Assembly (NCBI GenBank): GCA_910586305.1
Contig: CAJUGS010000012.1
Span: 9,359-73,358 of the forward strand
Direction: 5' to 3'
Length of the DNA stretch: 64,000 nt
From: an uncultured Duncaniella sp.
GTDB taxonomy: Bacteria; Bacteroidota; Bacteroidia; Bacteroidales; Muribaculaceae
This document shows, piece by piece, positions 26,145-34,434 of the stretch (position 1 is its first letter; every line of letters starts with the position of its first letter). The translations under genes and the position numbers were made by a program. The notes below the pieces were generated by a model. The model was not told the origin of the DNA. It did no database searches and saw only the letters and a program-made list of their open reading frames with translations.

Positions 26145-27833
26145 TTATTTCTCGATGTGGAACCAGTCGATGTCAAGCCATCCGCTGTCGTTGCTTGTCC
26201 ATGAGCGGGTGGAGAAGAGGCCTACTTTTGCTCCGATCCAGTGGCCTACGTCCACTTTGAGCGGACGGCCCAGAGGAATGAACTTCTTACCGTCGGTGCT
26301 GTAGAAGAATGTCGCTTCGGCCTTGTAGTCGGGCTTCTGCATCGGTTTCTTCGGGCCGGTCATTCTCACCTTGGCACGGAGATAGATGGGTTTCTCATAG
26401 TCTATCTTCACGGCTTCGGCTGTAGTCTCGGTGCCACCCTTGTTGGCCTTGAGGCAGTCGGCCTGCACGAGGTATACCCCGTCCTCGCGGCTCTCAAGGG
26501 CTATGATGCCGTAGTTGTATCCCATCACGGTGAGTCCGACTTTCTCTCCGGCCATGATTTTGTCGTTCTTTTTGCGGGGGAACATCTGCACCTTTGCGGT
26601 GGCGGTGAAGTTCTGTCCGGGGAATTTCTGGAGCAAGAGGTTGGGGCAGTCATAGAGGCTCTTGGCCTTCTCAAACTGCTTGGTGTACAGGCGCAGAGTC
26701 GATGCATTTGCGTCGCAGAAATACCATTCGGCTTCAGGGTTGCCCTTCCATTGCCACTGTTTGCCAAGCTCTATGGAGTCAAATTCATCGCTTTCGGCCG
26801 GTGTGGCTTTGGGATAGTTCTTGCCAACGTTGGGTTTGCGGTATTTCTTCACAGGCTCGCCACGTCCGTCTCCGTCGGGGTCTACGCCTATCACAGGCCA
26901 GCCGTTTTCGAGCCATTGCATGGGCTGGAGGTGCACCACTCGGCCATAGGGGCCTTTGTCCTGGAAGTGCATGAACCAGAATTCCTTGCCGTCGGGGGTA
27001 TCCACCCATCCGCCCTGGTGGGGACCGTTGACATCGGTTGTGCCCTGGTCCATGACGTTTCTCACCTCATAGGGACCCCAGGGATTCTTCGAGCGGAGCA
27101 CTTCCTGCCAGCCGGTGGGGACACCTCCGGCGGGAGAGAAGATATAGTACCATCCGTCGCGCTTGTACATCTTGGCACCCTCGATTGTCTCGTTCTCGAT
27201 GTGTCCGTCATAGATGATGCGGTCCTGTCCGATGGTCGACTTACCGTCGGGGGTCATTTCTATCATGCCGATGATGCTCTTCAGACCGGCGCGGCTTCCT
27301 GCATATCCATGGGCCAGATAGGCTTTGCCGTCCTCGTCCCAGAAGGGGCAGGGGTCTATGACACCCTTGGCGCTGTAGACAAGGGTGAGAGGCTCCCAGC
27401 GCCCGGCGGGATCTTTGGTCTTGGTCATGAAGATACCGAGGTCGGGATCGCCGTAGTAGATATAGAACTCTCCGTCGTGATAGCGCATGGCGGGAGCCCA
27501 GACGGCGTTGCCGTGGCTTGGGTCGGGAGCCGACTGTGCGTAGTCGGGCATTTCGGCGATTGCATGGCCTATGATTGTCCAGTTGACAAGGTCTTTGGAG
27601 TGGAGCACCGGCAGACCGGGAATGTCGCAGAAGCTCGATGCTGTCATGTAGAAATCATCGCCCACACGTATCACGTCCGGGTCAGAATAGTCTGCGTCAA
27701 GTATAGGGTTCTGATACTGTCCGTTTCCGAGATCGGGCACCCAGACTTCCGAGAGTGTGTCTTTGGCCTGTATTGCGATGGCCGACGCGGTGGCGAGAGA
27801 TACTAAGATTGCGCGATGGGCAAGTTTTTGCAT
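26145..27833 (-). CDS. Glycoside hydrolase family 43 protein
   Basis: This ~562-residue protein has a signal peptide ending near residue 21 (ASAIAIQA). The five-bladed propeller begins YQNPILDADYSDPDVI, which holds the catalytic base Asp, and later has DPCPFWDEDGKAYL and HIENETIEGAKMYK. A C-terminal beta-sandwich starts near LGKQWQWKGNPEAEW. Family 43 enzymes act mostly on arabinose or xylose (some galactose) side chains, which fits removal of pectin side chains. The start at 27833 was chosen for its signal peptide; a longer frame to 27896 only adds non-signal sequence. It is the first gene of the operon that runs to the transporter. Confidence 0.9.
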   Translation of the reverse strand: MQKLAHRAILVSLATASAIAIQAKDTLSEVWVPDLGNGQYQNPILDADYSDPDVIRVGDDFYMTASSFCDIPGLPVLHSKDLVNWTIIGHAIAEMPDYAQSAPDPSHGNAVWAPAMRYHDGEFYIYYGDPDLGIFMTKTKDPAGRWEPLTLVYSAKGVIDPCPFWDEDGKAYLAHGYAGSRAGLKSIIGMIEMTPDGKSTIGQDRIIYDGHIENETIEGAKMYKRDGWYYIFSPAGGVPTGWQEVLRSKNPWGPYEVRNVMDQGTTDVNGPHQGGWVDTPDGKEFWFMHFQDKGPYGRVVHLQPMQWLENGWPVIGVDPDGDGRGEPVKKYRKPNVGKNYPKATPAESDEFDSIELGKQWQWKGNPEAEWYFCDANASTLRLYTKQFEKAKSLYDCPNLLLQKFPGQNFTATAKVQMFPRKKNDKIMAGEKVGLTVMGYNYGIIALESREDGVYLVQADCLKANKGGTETTAEAVKIDYEKPIYLRAKVRMTGPKKPMQKPDYKAEATFFYSTDGKKFIPLGRPLKVDVGHWIGAKVGLFSTRSWTSNDSGWLDIDWFHIEK

Positions 27834-27915
27834 TATGGCAGTTTTAAGGTATTGTTGATGTCGGTTAAGCGGATTGTTTTGTCCGGCGTTGCACACGTCG
27901 GTGTAAAATCCGTCC

Positions 27916-27923
27916 CAAAGTTA
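27916..27923 (-). promoter_or_regulatory. Promoter -7 box of the GH43-to-transporter operon
   Basis: TAACTTTG on the minus strand lies ~83 bases before the GH43 start, and downstream of the terminator of the GH28-GH105 gene. It marks the start of a separate six-gene transcript. Confidence 0.6.
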
Positions 27924-28006
27924 ATAATTTTCCCCCGAATAAATGTGAATCCTTTAATTAAAAATTTCAAATTCATTCGTAAATTCCTGCCTGTGACTGA
28001 AAACCT

Positions 28007-28047
28007 GTAGGGCGGCCGTCCGGCGTTTGTCCGGGTGGCCGCCCTAC
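28007..28047 (-). terminator. Terminator after the GH28-GH105 gene
   Basis: GTAGGGCGGCC (28007-28017) pairs with GGCCGCCCTAC (28037-28047), and a shorter CCGG pair may form inside. On the minus strand AGGTTTTC follows. It separates the fusion gene from the GH43 operon. Confidence 0.65.
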
Positions 28048-28080
28048 GTTTAGGGGGATATAAAAGTGGAGCGTGAAGTG

Positions 28081-30618
28081 TTAGTCCTCGAGAAGCTCCA
28101 TTTCGAGACAGGCGTTGATGAACGGACCTACGCCCTTGGCGTCATTGTCGCGGATAGGCTCCGAGAGATAATACTCGAACGATCCGTCGCGATACACCTT
28201 GTTGCCTCCGAGACCTCCCACGGCACAGCACTGTGTGAGCGAGATGGTGCCATCGGAGTCGGTGCGAACGAGGTGCTTGAGCATACCGTTCCATCCGGTC
28301 AGCGCGGTGTTGAGATAGCTCTTGTCGAGATAGCCCAGACGCACGGCGCGGAGCAGGGAGTATACATACATGGCTGTGGCTGTGCCTTCGAGGTAGTTGC
28401 CTTCGCGGCCGGGCTGGTCGAGTACCTGGAACCAGCATCCGCTCTTGGTGTCTTGGAACTTGACAACGCCGTCGGCTATCGATTTGAGAAGCTTGAGCAG
28501 TTCGGGACGGTTGGGGTCATTCTCGGGCATCTGCTCAAGGACGTGGATGAGAGCCATGAAGTACCAGCCCTGGGCGCGTGCCCATGCGTGGGCCGACTGG
28601 CCGGTCTCCGGGTCAGACCATCTCTGCTCTCTGCTCTCGTCCCAGGCGTGGCGGTAAAGTCCGGTCTTGGGGTCGTAGGTGTGCTTTGCAACAGTGAGGA
28701 ACTGGTTGGCTATCTCCTTCCAGGCTTCGGCGCGCTCGTTCTCGGGGAGAAGGCGGTTGGTGTAGATGGCGTTGAAGGGCTCGGCCATGAAGAGGCCGTC
28801 GAGCCACATCTGGTGGGGATACGCCTTCTTGTGCCAGTAGCCTCCCTCCTTGGTGCGGGGCTGTTCCTTGAGCTGTCCTTTAAGGGTGTGGATGGCCTTG
28901 AGATAGCGTTCCTCACCGGTGCTGTCGTAGGCGGCAAAGAGGAGTGTGCCGTCTTTCACCTGGTCAAGGTTGTAGTGCTTGATGTCATATGTCTTGATGG
29001 TGCCGTCAGCGTTGACGAGGGTGTCGACATATGAGAGTGCATAGTCGGCCACCGCTTTGTTGCCATATCGGTTGGCATAGTTGATGAAGGCGTCGAGCTC
29101 GGTGCCGATGGCATAGGTCCAGCGGGGCACTTTGTGGTAGTCGAGCAGCCAGCTGTTGGGGTTGCGCTTCATCTCTGAATAGACCATTGTCTGAGAGAGG
29201 GGCTCTTCCTTGCCGCCGACGAGTTTGCCGTTGATGTACACGTTGCCAAGGCGGAGGTTCTTATAGAGGCCGCTCAGGTTGTTGCCGTCCTTCTTCACGC
29301 CGTCCCAGCGGGAGTTTTTCACCTCGATGTTGCGGATGTTGCAGATATCCTCATATCCCTCTATCACAACGCCGTAGTTGCTCTCCTTGCAATTCACGTT
29401 TTCAAGATACACGTCTTTCACGACGGGCGGGAAGCTGTGGTCGCAGGCCTCTCTGCGCTCGTAGAGGAGGTTGATTTTCAGCACGGCTTCATTGCACTGT
29501 CCCACCTCGATATTGCGGCAGAAGATATTCTCTATCACACCGCCGCGGCATGAGTTGGTCTTGATTCTCACCACGCGGTCAAGCTCCGGTGAGTCCATCA
29601 CGCAGTTTTCGGCAAAGAGGTTGTTGAAGCCTCCGGAAATCTCGCTGCCGACAACGATGCCTCCGTGGCCGTTCTTCATGCGGCAGTTGCGCACGATGAC
29701 ATTCTCGGTCGGGGTGGCGGCGGTGAGGCCGTCGCGGTTGCGGCCGCTCTTGATGGCGATGCAGTCGTCGCCGGTGTCGAAGAAACAGTCTTCGATGAGC
29801 ACGTTCTTGCACGACTCGGGATCGCATCCGTCACCGTTGGGGCCGTCGTTCTGGATGTGTACTCCCTTCACGGTCACATTCTCGCAGAAGAGGGGGTGGA
29901 TCACCCAGAAGGGCGAGCGAAGCAGGGTCACATCCTCGATGAGCACATTCTTGCAGTCTACGAAGTTTACGAGCTGCGGGCGCATTCCGTAGCCGGGGCC
30001 CATGAGGCGCTTCTCCACGGGCACTCCGTTCTCGTTCCATTCTTGGAGCAGGGGACGGCCTGTCTTCTGTGTGGCCACTGTGCCGGTACCTTCGAAGTCA
30101 TGTCCTTTCTTGGAGCTCATGCCCCACCAGTTTTTGTTGCTGGCGTTGCCGTCGAGGGTGCCTTTACCTGTCAGTGCTATATTGGTAGCACCGTTGGCAT
30201 ATACGAGCGGCTGGTAGTTGTAGCAGTCCATGCCTTCCCAGCGGGTGCGCACCAGCGGATACTGGGTGGTGTCGGTGGTGAAGACGAGTGTCGCGCCCTC
30301 TTCGAGGTGCAGGTTGACATTGTTCTTCAGTGTCACAGGCCCGGTGAGCCATGAGCCTTTGGGGATAATCACACGGCCTCCGCCCTCCGACGAGCAGCGG
30401 TCGATCACCTTGTTGATGAGTTCGGTGTAGAGAAAGCCTTTGGTTTTTGATTTCTTTCCGTAGTCGAAGAGCTTGTAGTCCTTGTCGCGGAACTCGGGCT
30501 TGGTGATTGACTTCTCGATCTGCGGATACAGGTCATTCCATGCCTCATCGGGAGTCATGGCACGAGACGCCGAAACCGCCAGCAACACTGCAAGCAGCAG
30601 GGTCGTGATTCTTTTCAT
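28081..30618 (-). CDS. Two-domain pectinase: GH28 polygalacturonase fused to GH105 unsaturated uronyl hydrolase
   Basis: This 845-residue protein has a signal peptide (1-20). Residues ~50-470 form a GH28 beta-helix with NGDGCDPE (261-268), DTGDDCIAIKSG (281-292), NGHGG (316-320) and RIK (351-353), the usual acid and substrate residues. Residues ~490-845 form an (alpha/alpha)6 barrel of the GH105/GH88 type with MWLDGLFMAEP (604-614) and WARAQGWYFMAL (679-690). The first half would cut galacturonan, and the second would remove the unsaturated uronate left by lyases. The two activities usually sit on separate proteins. It has its own promoter and terminator. Confidence 0.9.
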   Translation of the reverse strand: MKRITTLLLAVLLAVSASRAMTPDEAWNDLYPQIEKSITKPEFRDKDYKLFDYGKKSKTKGFLYTELINKVIDRCSSEGGGRVIIPKGSWLTGPVTLKNNVNLHLEEGATLVFTTDTTQYPLVRTRWEGMDCYNYQPLVYANGATNIALTGKGTLDGNASNKNWWGMSSKKGHDFEGTGTVATQKTGRPLLQEWNENGVPVEKRLMGPGYGMRPQLVNFVDCKNVLIEDVTLLRSPFWVIHPLFCENVTVKGVHIQNDGPNGDGCDPESCKNVLIEDCFFDTGDDCIAIKSGRNRDGLTAATPTENVIVRNCRMKNGHGGIVVGSEISGGFNNLFAENCVMDSPELDRVVRIKTNSCRGGVIENIFCRNIEVGQCNEAVLKINLLYERREACDHSFPPVVKDVYLENVNCKESNYGVVIEGYEDICNIRNIEVKNSRWDGVKKDGNNLSGLYKNLRLGNVYINGKLVGGKEEPLSQTMVYSEMKRNPNSWLLDYHKVPRWTYAIGTELDAFINYANRYGNKAVADYALSYVDTLVNADGTIKTYDIKHYNLDQVKDGTLLFAAYDSTGEERYLKAIHTLKGQLKEQPRTKEGGYWHKKAYPHQMWLDGLFMAEPFNAIYTNRLLPENERAEAWKEIANQFLTVAKHTYDPKTGLYRHAWDESREQRWSDPETGQSAHAWARAQGWYFMALIHVLEQMPENDPNRPELLKLLKSIADGVVKFQDTKSGCWFQVLDQPGREGNYLEGTATAMYVYSLLRAVRLGYLDKSYLNTALTGWNGMLKHLVRTDSDGTISLTQCCAVGGLGGNKVYRDGSFEYYLSEPIRDNDAKGVGPFINACLEMELLED

Positions 30619-30677
30619 GGTCGTTTGCTGTATTGTTATTTAATTAATGTGTATTTTCGCACTGATTGATTATCTCG

Positions 30678-30685
30678 CAAAGGTA
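30678..30685 (-). promoter_or_regulatory. Promoter -7 box of the GH28-GH105 gene
   Basis: TACCTTTG on the minus strand lies 60 bases before the ATG at 30618. A partial CTTG -33 is present at 30707-30710. It diverges from the susC promoter. Confidence 0.55.
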
Positions 30686-30745
30686 ACAATCTATTACCTA
30701 TAAGTCCAAGGAAAATGTTAAAAAAAATCTTATTTTATGTTAAGC

Positions 30746-30776
30746 CTTTGTTTTTTGAAATTTTCTTTATACTTTT
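30746..30776 (+). promoter_or_regulatory. Promoter of the susC-susD operon
   Basis: TTTG (30746-30749), 19 bases, then TACTTTTG (30769-30776) make a near-consensus promoter. Transcription from about 30783 gives a leader of ~277 bases before susC, long for this genome. The stretch 30619-31059 has no gene; it holds the two divergent promoters and this leader. Confidence 0.65.
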
Positions 30777-30946
30777 GTCGCTATTATTGGGTGAGAACAC
30801 CACTCCGGAATTGAAGCGATTTCGAAGCCGATACAATAAGTCTCACCGTATATGCTCAAATACCTTAATCTTACCAAAACAACTCTACCAATCGTCAAAA
30901 CAATAACCGATTAACAACAAAAACGCAAAGTGTCGCAAACCATTGT

Positions 30947-30988
30947 CCTGCCCGGGCAGGATTGATTTCTCCTGATGGAGAAATCAAT
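30947..30988 (+). promoter_or_regulatory. Tandem hairpins in the susC leader
   Basis: CCTGCCCGGGCAGG (30947-30960) is a perfect palindrome. It is followed directly by a 12-bp stem (30961-30972 with 30977-30988) around the loop TGAT. Both lie in the predicted 5' leader, ~70-110 bases before the ATG. There is no T-run, so a simple terminator is unlikely; a regulatory or processing element is possible. Confidence 0.5.
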
Positions 30989-31059
30989 CTCTCCCCTACC
31001 TATCATACATTTCAGAAAACATTGCATGAAAAAAATCTTATTTATCAAGTAACACAGAC

Positions 31060-34000
31060 ATGAAAGACTTAAGTACAGGTCGTGGCCAGTGGCCGCGGCG
31101 ATTTTCCCTTGCTACGCATTGGAAAGCTATGGTTCTCCTGATGATGCTCTGCGTCGGCCTTCCGCTGTCAGCACAGAACATCACAGTCTCAGGTACAGTC
31201 GAGGACAGCACAGGTGAGCCGATGATCGGAGCCACAGTGCTCGTCGACGGCTCAAAGGATGGTGTCTCTACCGACATCGACGGTAACTTTACTCTTAAAA
31301 ACGTATCTCCAAAAGCCACCCTCAAGGTTTCATACATCGGCTACAAGACCGAGTCAGTAAAGGTTGAGGGACGCACTTCTATCACAGTTGTCCTCCGTGA
31401 GGACACCGAGACCCTCGACGAGGTTGTGGTTGTGGGCTATGGTACAGTCAAGAAGAAAGACCTCACAGGTTCTGTGTCCACCGTTAAGGGTGACGACCTC
31501 GTGAAAGTCCCCACCGCCAACGTCGCACAGGCCATGACAGGCCGTCTCGCCGGTGTGCAGATTACTACCACCGACGGTTCTCCGGATGCCGAAATGGTGA
31601 TTCGTGTGCGTGGTGGCGGCTCTATTACCGGTGACAACTCGCCTCTTTATGTTGTAGACGGTTTCCCCGTGTCGAGCATCTCCGACATCAACCCCGCAGA
31701 CATCGCAGACATCACCGTGCTTAAGGACGCCTCGTCCACAGCTATCTACGGTTCGCAGGGTGCCAACGGTGTAATCCTCATCACCACAAAGAGCCCCGAA
31801 GGCGGAAAGACAACCGTGACCTACAACGGTTATATGCAGGGCAAGTCCATCAACAAGAAGATTGATGCCATGGACCCCTACAACTATGCCATGTTCCTTT
31901 ATGAGAAGGCAGCTCTCGGCGGTGCGTCTGCTATCCGTGACTACGAGAAGCGTTTCGGTTCGTTCGCCGATATCGACCTTTATCAGTATCAGGAACCCAT
32001 TGACTGGTATGAAGATGCCTTCAACAACCACAAGCTCTCTCAGAGCCACTCTGTAGGTGTCTCCGGTGGTTCCGACAAGACCAAGTTCAACCTCAATGCT
32101 GCCTACATCAACGACGAGGCTCTTATTAAGGATCAGGGCTACAGCCGATTCAACCTCTCGCTCAAATTACAACACCAGATTGCCTCCAACCTCCGCTTTG
32201 AGTTCGGATCGCGCATGAGCGACACCGAGACCCGTGGTGCAGGTACCACCGGTGGCAAGAAGTCGTTCCGTTCCTACGACCTCATCACCAAGGCTCCCGT
32301 CAATGGTCTCTACGACCAGATCGACCAGGCCACCATCGACCAGATGGACGAGGACGAATACGAGACCTACCTCTCTCAGACCCAGCTCCTCAGCCAGCGT
32401 GCCGCTTTCGACTGGCGTCGTCGCAAAGAGCGTCGTTTCAACTACAACGGTGCAATTAACTGGAACATCATCAAGCCCCTCACTTATCGCGCTGAGGCCG
32501 GCTACGAATACCTCTTCTATGAGCAGAAGCAGTGGTGGGACGCTCGTTCCAACAAGGCCGTGCAGGAAGGTGGCAAGCAGCCTATGGGCGAATGGGACAA
32601 GCGTAACTCCTGGAAGCTCCGTCTTTCACACACTCTTACATTCAACAAGGATTTTGGTGCACACGCTGTCAATGCTATGATTGGACAGGAATACATTGCC
32701 ACCAACTCCGAGACCAACACAATGCAGGGCAAATACTTCGTTGAAGGAATCACTCCCGAGAAGATGTTTGCTGCTATGCAGGCCAACTCCGGTGCAGTAG
32801 GTTCACGCACCATCTCTTCTGCGCTTGGCAAAGAGGAGCGCACAGTCTCCTTCTTCGGCCGTGCCAACTATAACTACGACGGTCGCTACTATGCAACAGT
32901 GACCATGCGTGCCGACGGTTCGTCCAAGTTCTCCCGTGGCAATCGCTGGGGTTACTTCCCCGCAGGATCTCTCGCTTGGCGTATCAGCCAGGAAGAGTTC
33001 ATGGGTTCTACCCGCGAGTGGCTCTCCAACCTCAAGCTCCGTGCTTCCTACGGTACCTCCGGTAACAACCGCATCGGCTCGGCTCTCTTCGAGACTCTCT
33101 ACAAAAACTACAGCTCTTCGAAGTACTACGGCGCAGGAAACATACAGCAGCCCCACTTCACTCTTAACAATAGCCAGCTTGCCAACCCCGACCTCAAGTG
33201 GGAGACAACTGTGACACGTAACATCGGTCTTGATTTCGGTTTCCTCAACGAACGTTTCAGCGGTAGTGTCGAGGTTTACTGGAACACTGTGAAGGACCTC
33301 CTTCTCAACCGCAGCATCACCGCCATCGGCTACACAACCATGCAGCAGAACATCGGTCAGACATCCAACCGTGGTGTCGAGGTTCAGTTGAACGGTTACG
33401 CTGTAAACACCAAGGACTTCCAGCTCCAGTTCACCGCCAACATCTCTTTCAACAAGAACAAGGTTGACAAGCTTGCTGATTCTGACTACATGACCACCAA
33501 CTCCGGCGGTTTCTCCACCGATATGCGTGGTGCCGACGACTACCGTGTTATCGTAGGCCAGCCTCTCGGTCTCGTTTGGGGCTTTGTTTCCGACGGTGTA
33601 TATGGTGTTGACGACTTCCAGACCTATGTCGACGATGCCGGCAAGACCCAGTTCGTAATGAACGGCAACAACTACGTGCTCAAAGAGGGCGTCGTAGACA
33701 ACAGCTTTATCACTGCAGGTTCCAAGGCCGGTCTCCGTCCCGGTGCCATGAAGCTCAAGGACCTCAACGGCGACGGCAAGATTGATGCTGACAACGACCG
33801 TACAATAATCGGTAAGACCCAGCCCAAGTTCACCGGCGGTTTCGGTCTTAACGCTTTCTGGAAGGGCTTCGACTTCTCCGCTATGTTCAACTTCGTCGTA
33901 GGCAATGATGTCTACAACATGGACAAGATGGTATCGACCCAGCAGTATCGCAACGAGTGGTCCAACCTTCGCGACTTCATGGGTGCTAACTCCGCATGGA

Positions 34001-34395
34001 CATATCTCGACCGCACCACCGGCCAGATCGTGACCGACTACGAGACACTCAAGGCTATGAACGAGGGCAAGAAGTACTGGAGTGCGCTCACAGTGTCCGG
34101 CAACAACCCCGCTCCCACATCGTGGGCTGTTGAGGACGGTTCTTACCTCCGTCTCCAGACCCTCACACTCGGCTACACCTTCCCCGCCAAGTGGACACGC
34201 AAGTTTGCCTGCAACCAGCTCCGTCTCTACTGCACTCTCAACAACGTGGCCACAATCACCGGCTACTCCGGTTATGACCCCGAGGTGTCGTCGTCAATCA
34301 ACAACAGCTCCTACAACGGTCTCACCCCCGGTGCCGACTTCTCGGCCTATCCCAAGGCTTTCTCTTGGACCGCAGGTGTGAACATCTCTTTCTAA
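31060..34395 (+). CDS. SusC/RagA-family TonB-linked outer membrane transporter
   Basis: This 1111-residue outer-membrane receptor has a signal peptide ending LPLSAQ (about residue 39). A carboxypeptidase-regulatory-like domain (ITVSGTVEDSTGEPMIGATV, about 40-120) follows, then a TonB plug with VVVGYGTVKKKDLTGSV and IRVRGGGSITGDNSPLYVVDG, then the beta-barrel ending in an aromatic residue (NISF). It forms the barrel of a SusCD pair that imports oligosaccharides. The position beside GH28, PL1 and PME genes suggests pectic oligogalacturonides. It is followed 39 bases later by susD. It uses mainly C-ending codons, as expected for strong expression. Confidence 0.97.
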   Translation: MKDLSTGRGQWPRRFSLATHWKAMVLLMMLCVGLPLSAQNITVSGTVEDSTGEPMIGATVLVDGSKDGVSTDIDGNFTLKNVSPKATLKVSYIGYKTESVKVEGRTSITVVLREDTETLDEVVVVGYGTVKKKDLTGSVSTVKGDDLVKVPTANVAQAMTGRLAGVQITTTDGSPDAEMVIRVRGGGSITGDNSPLYVVDGFPVSSISDINPADIADITVLKDASSTAIYGSQGANGVILITTKSPEGGKTTVTYNGYMQGKSINKKIDAMDPYNYAMFLYEKAALGGASAIRDYEKRFGSFADIDLYQYQEPIDWYEDAFNNHKLSQSHSVGVSGGSDKTKFNLNAAYINDEALIKDQGYSRFNLSLKLQHQIASNLRFEFGSRMSDTETRGAGTTGGKKSFRSYDLITKAPVNGLYDQIDQATIDQMDEDEYETYLSQTQLLSQRAAFDWRRRKERRFNYNGAINWNIIKPLTYRAEAGYEYLFYEQKQWWDARSNKAVQEGGKQPMGEWDKRNSWKLRLSHTLTFNKDFGAHAVNAMIGQEYIATNSETNTMQGKYFVEGITPEKMFAAMQANSGAVGSRTISSALGKEERTVSFFGRANYNYDGRYYATVTMRADGSSKFSRGNRWGYFPAGSLAWRISQEEFMGSTREWLSNLKLRASYGTSGNNRIGSALFETLYKNYSSSKYYGAGNIQQPHFTLNNSQLANPDLKWETTVTRNIGLDFGFLNERFSGSVEVYWNTVKDLLLNRSITAIGYTTMQQNIGQTSNRGVEVQLNGYAVNTKDFQLQFTANISFNKNKVDKLADSDYMTTNSGGFSTDMRGADDYRVIVGQPLGLVWGFVSDGVYGVDDFQTYVDDAGKTQFVMNGNNYVLKEGVVDNSFITAGSKAGLRPGAMKLKDLNGDGKIDADNDRTIIGKTQPKFTGGFGLNAFWKGFDFSAMFNFVVGNDVYNMDKMVSTQQYRNEWSNLRDFMGANSAWTYLDRTTGQIVTDYETLKAMNEGKKYWSALTVSGNNPAPTSWAVEDGSYLRLQTLTLGYTFPAKWTRKFACNQLRLYCTLNNVATITGYSGYDPEVSSSINNSSYNGLTPGADFSAYPKAFSWTAGVNISF

Positions 34396-34434
34396 TATCA
34401 TCAAAATCTATCAAACACACTGTTTTAGACAACA

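Noticed and set aside
26241..27806. Long open frame of 521 codons on the plus strand, opposite the GH43 gene
   Set aside because: It has no recognisable motif and lies fully inside a well-supported secreted hydrolase on the other strand. High G+C third positions of the real gene create such shadows.
30715..30906. Small plus-strand frame of 63 codons before susC
   Set aside because: It starts upstream of the predicted susC promoter and spans the -33 and -7 elements; no family resemblance.
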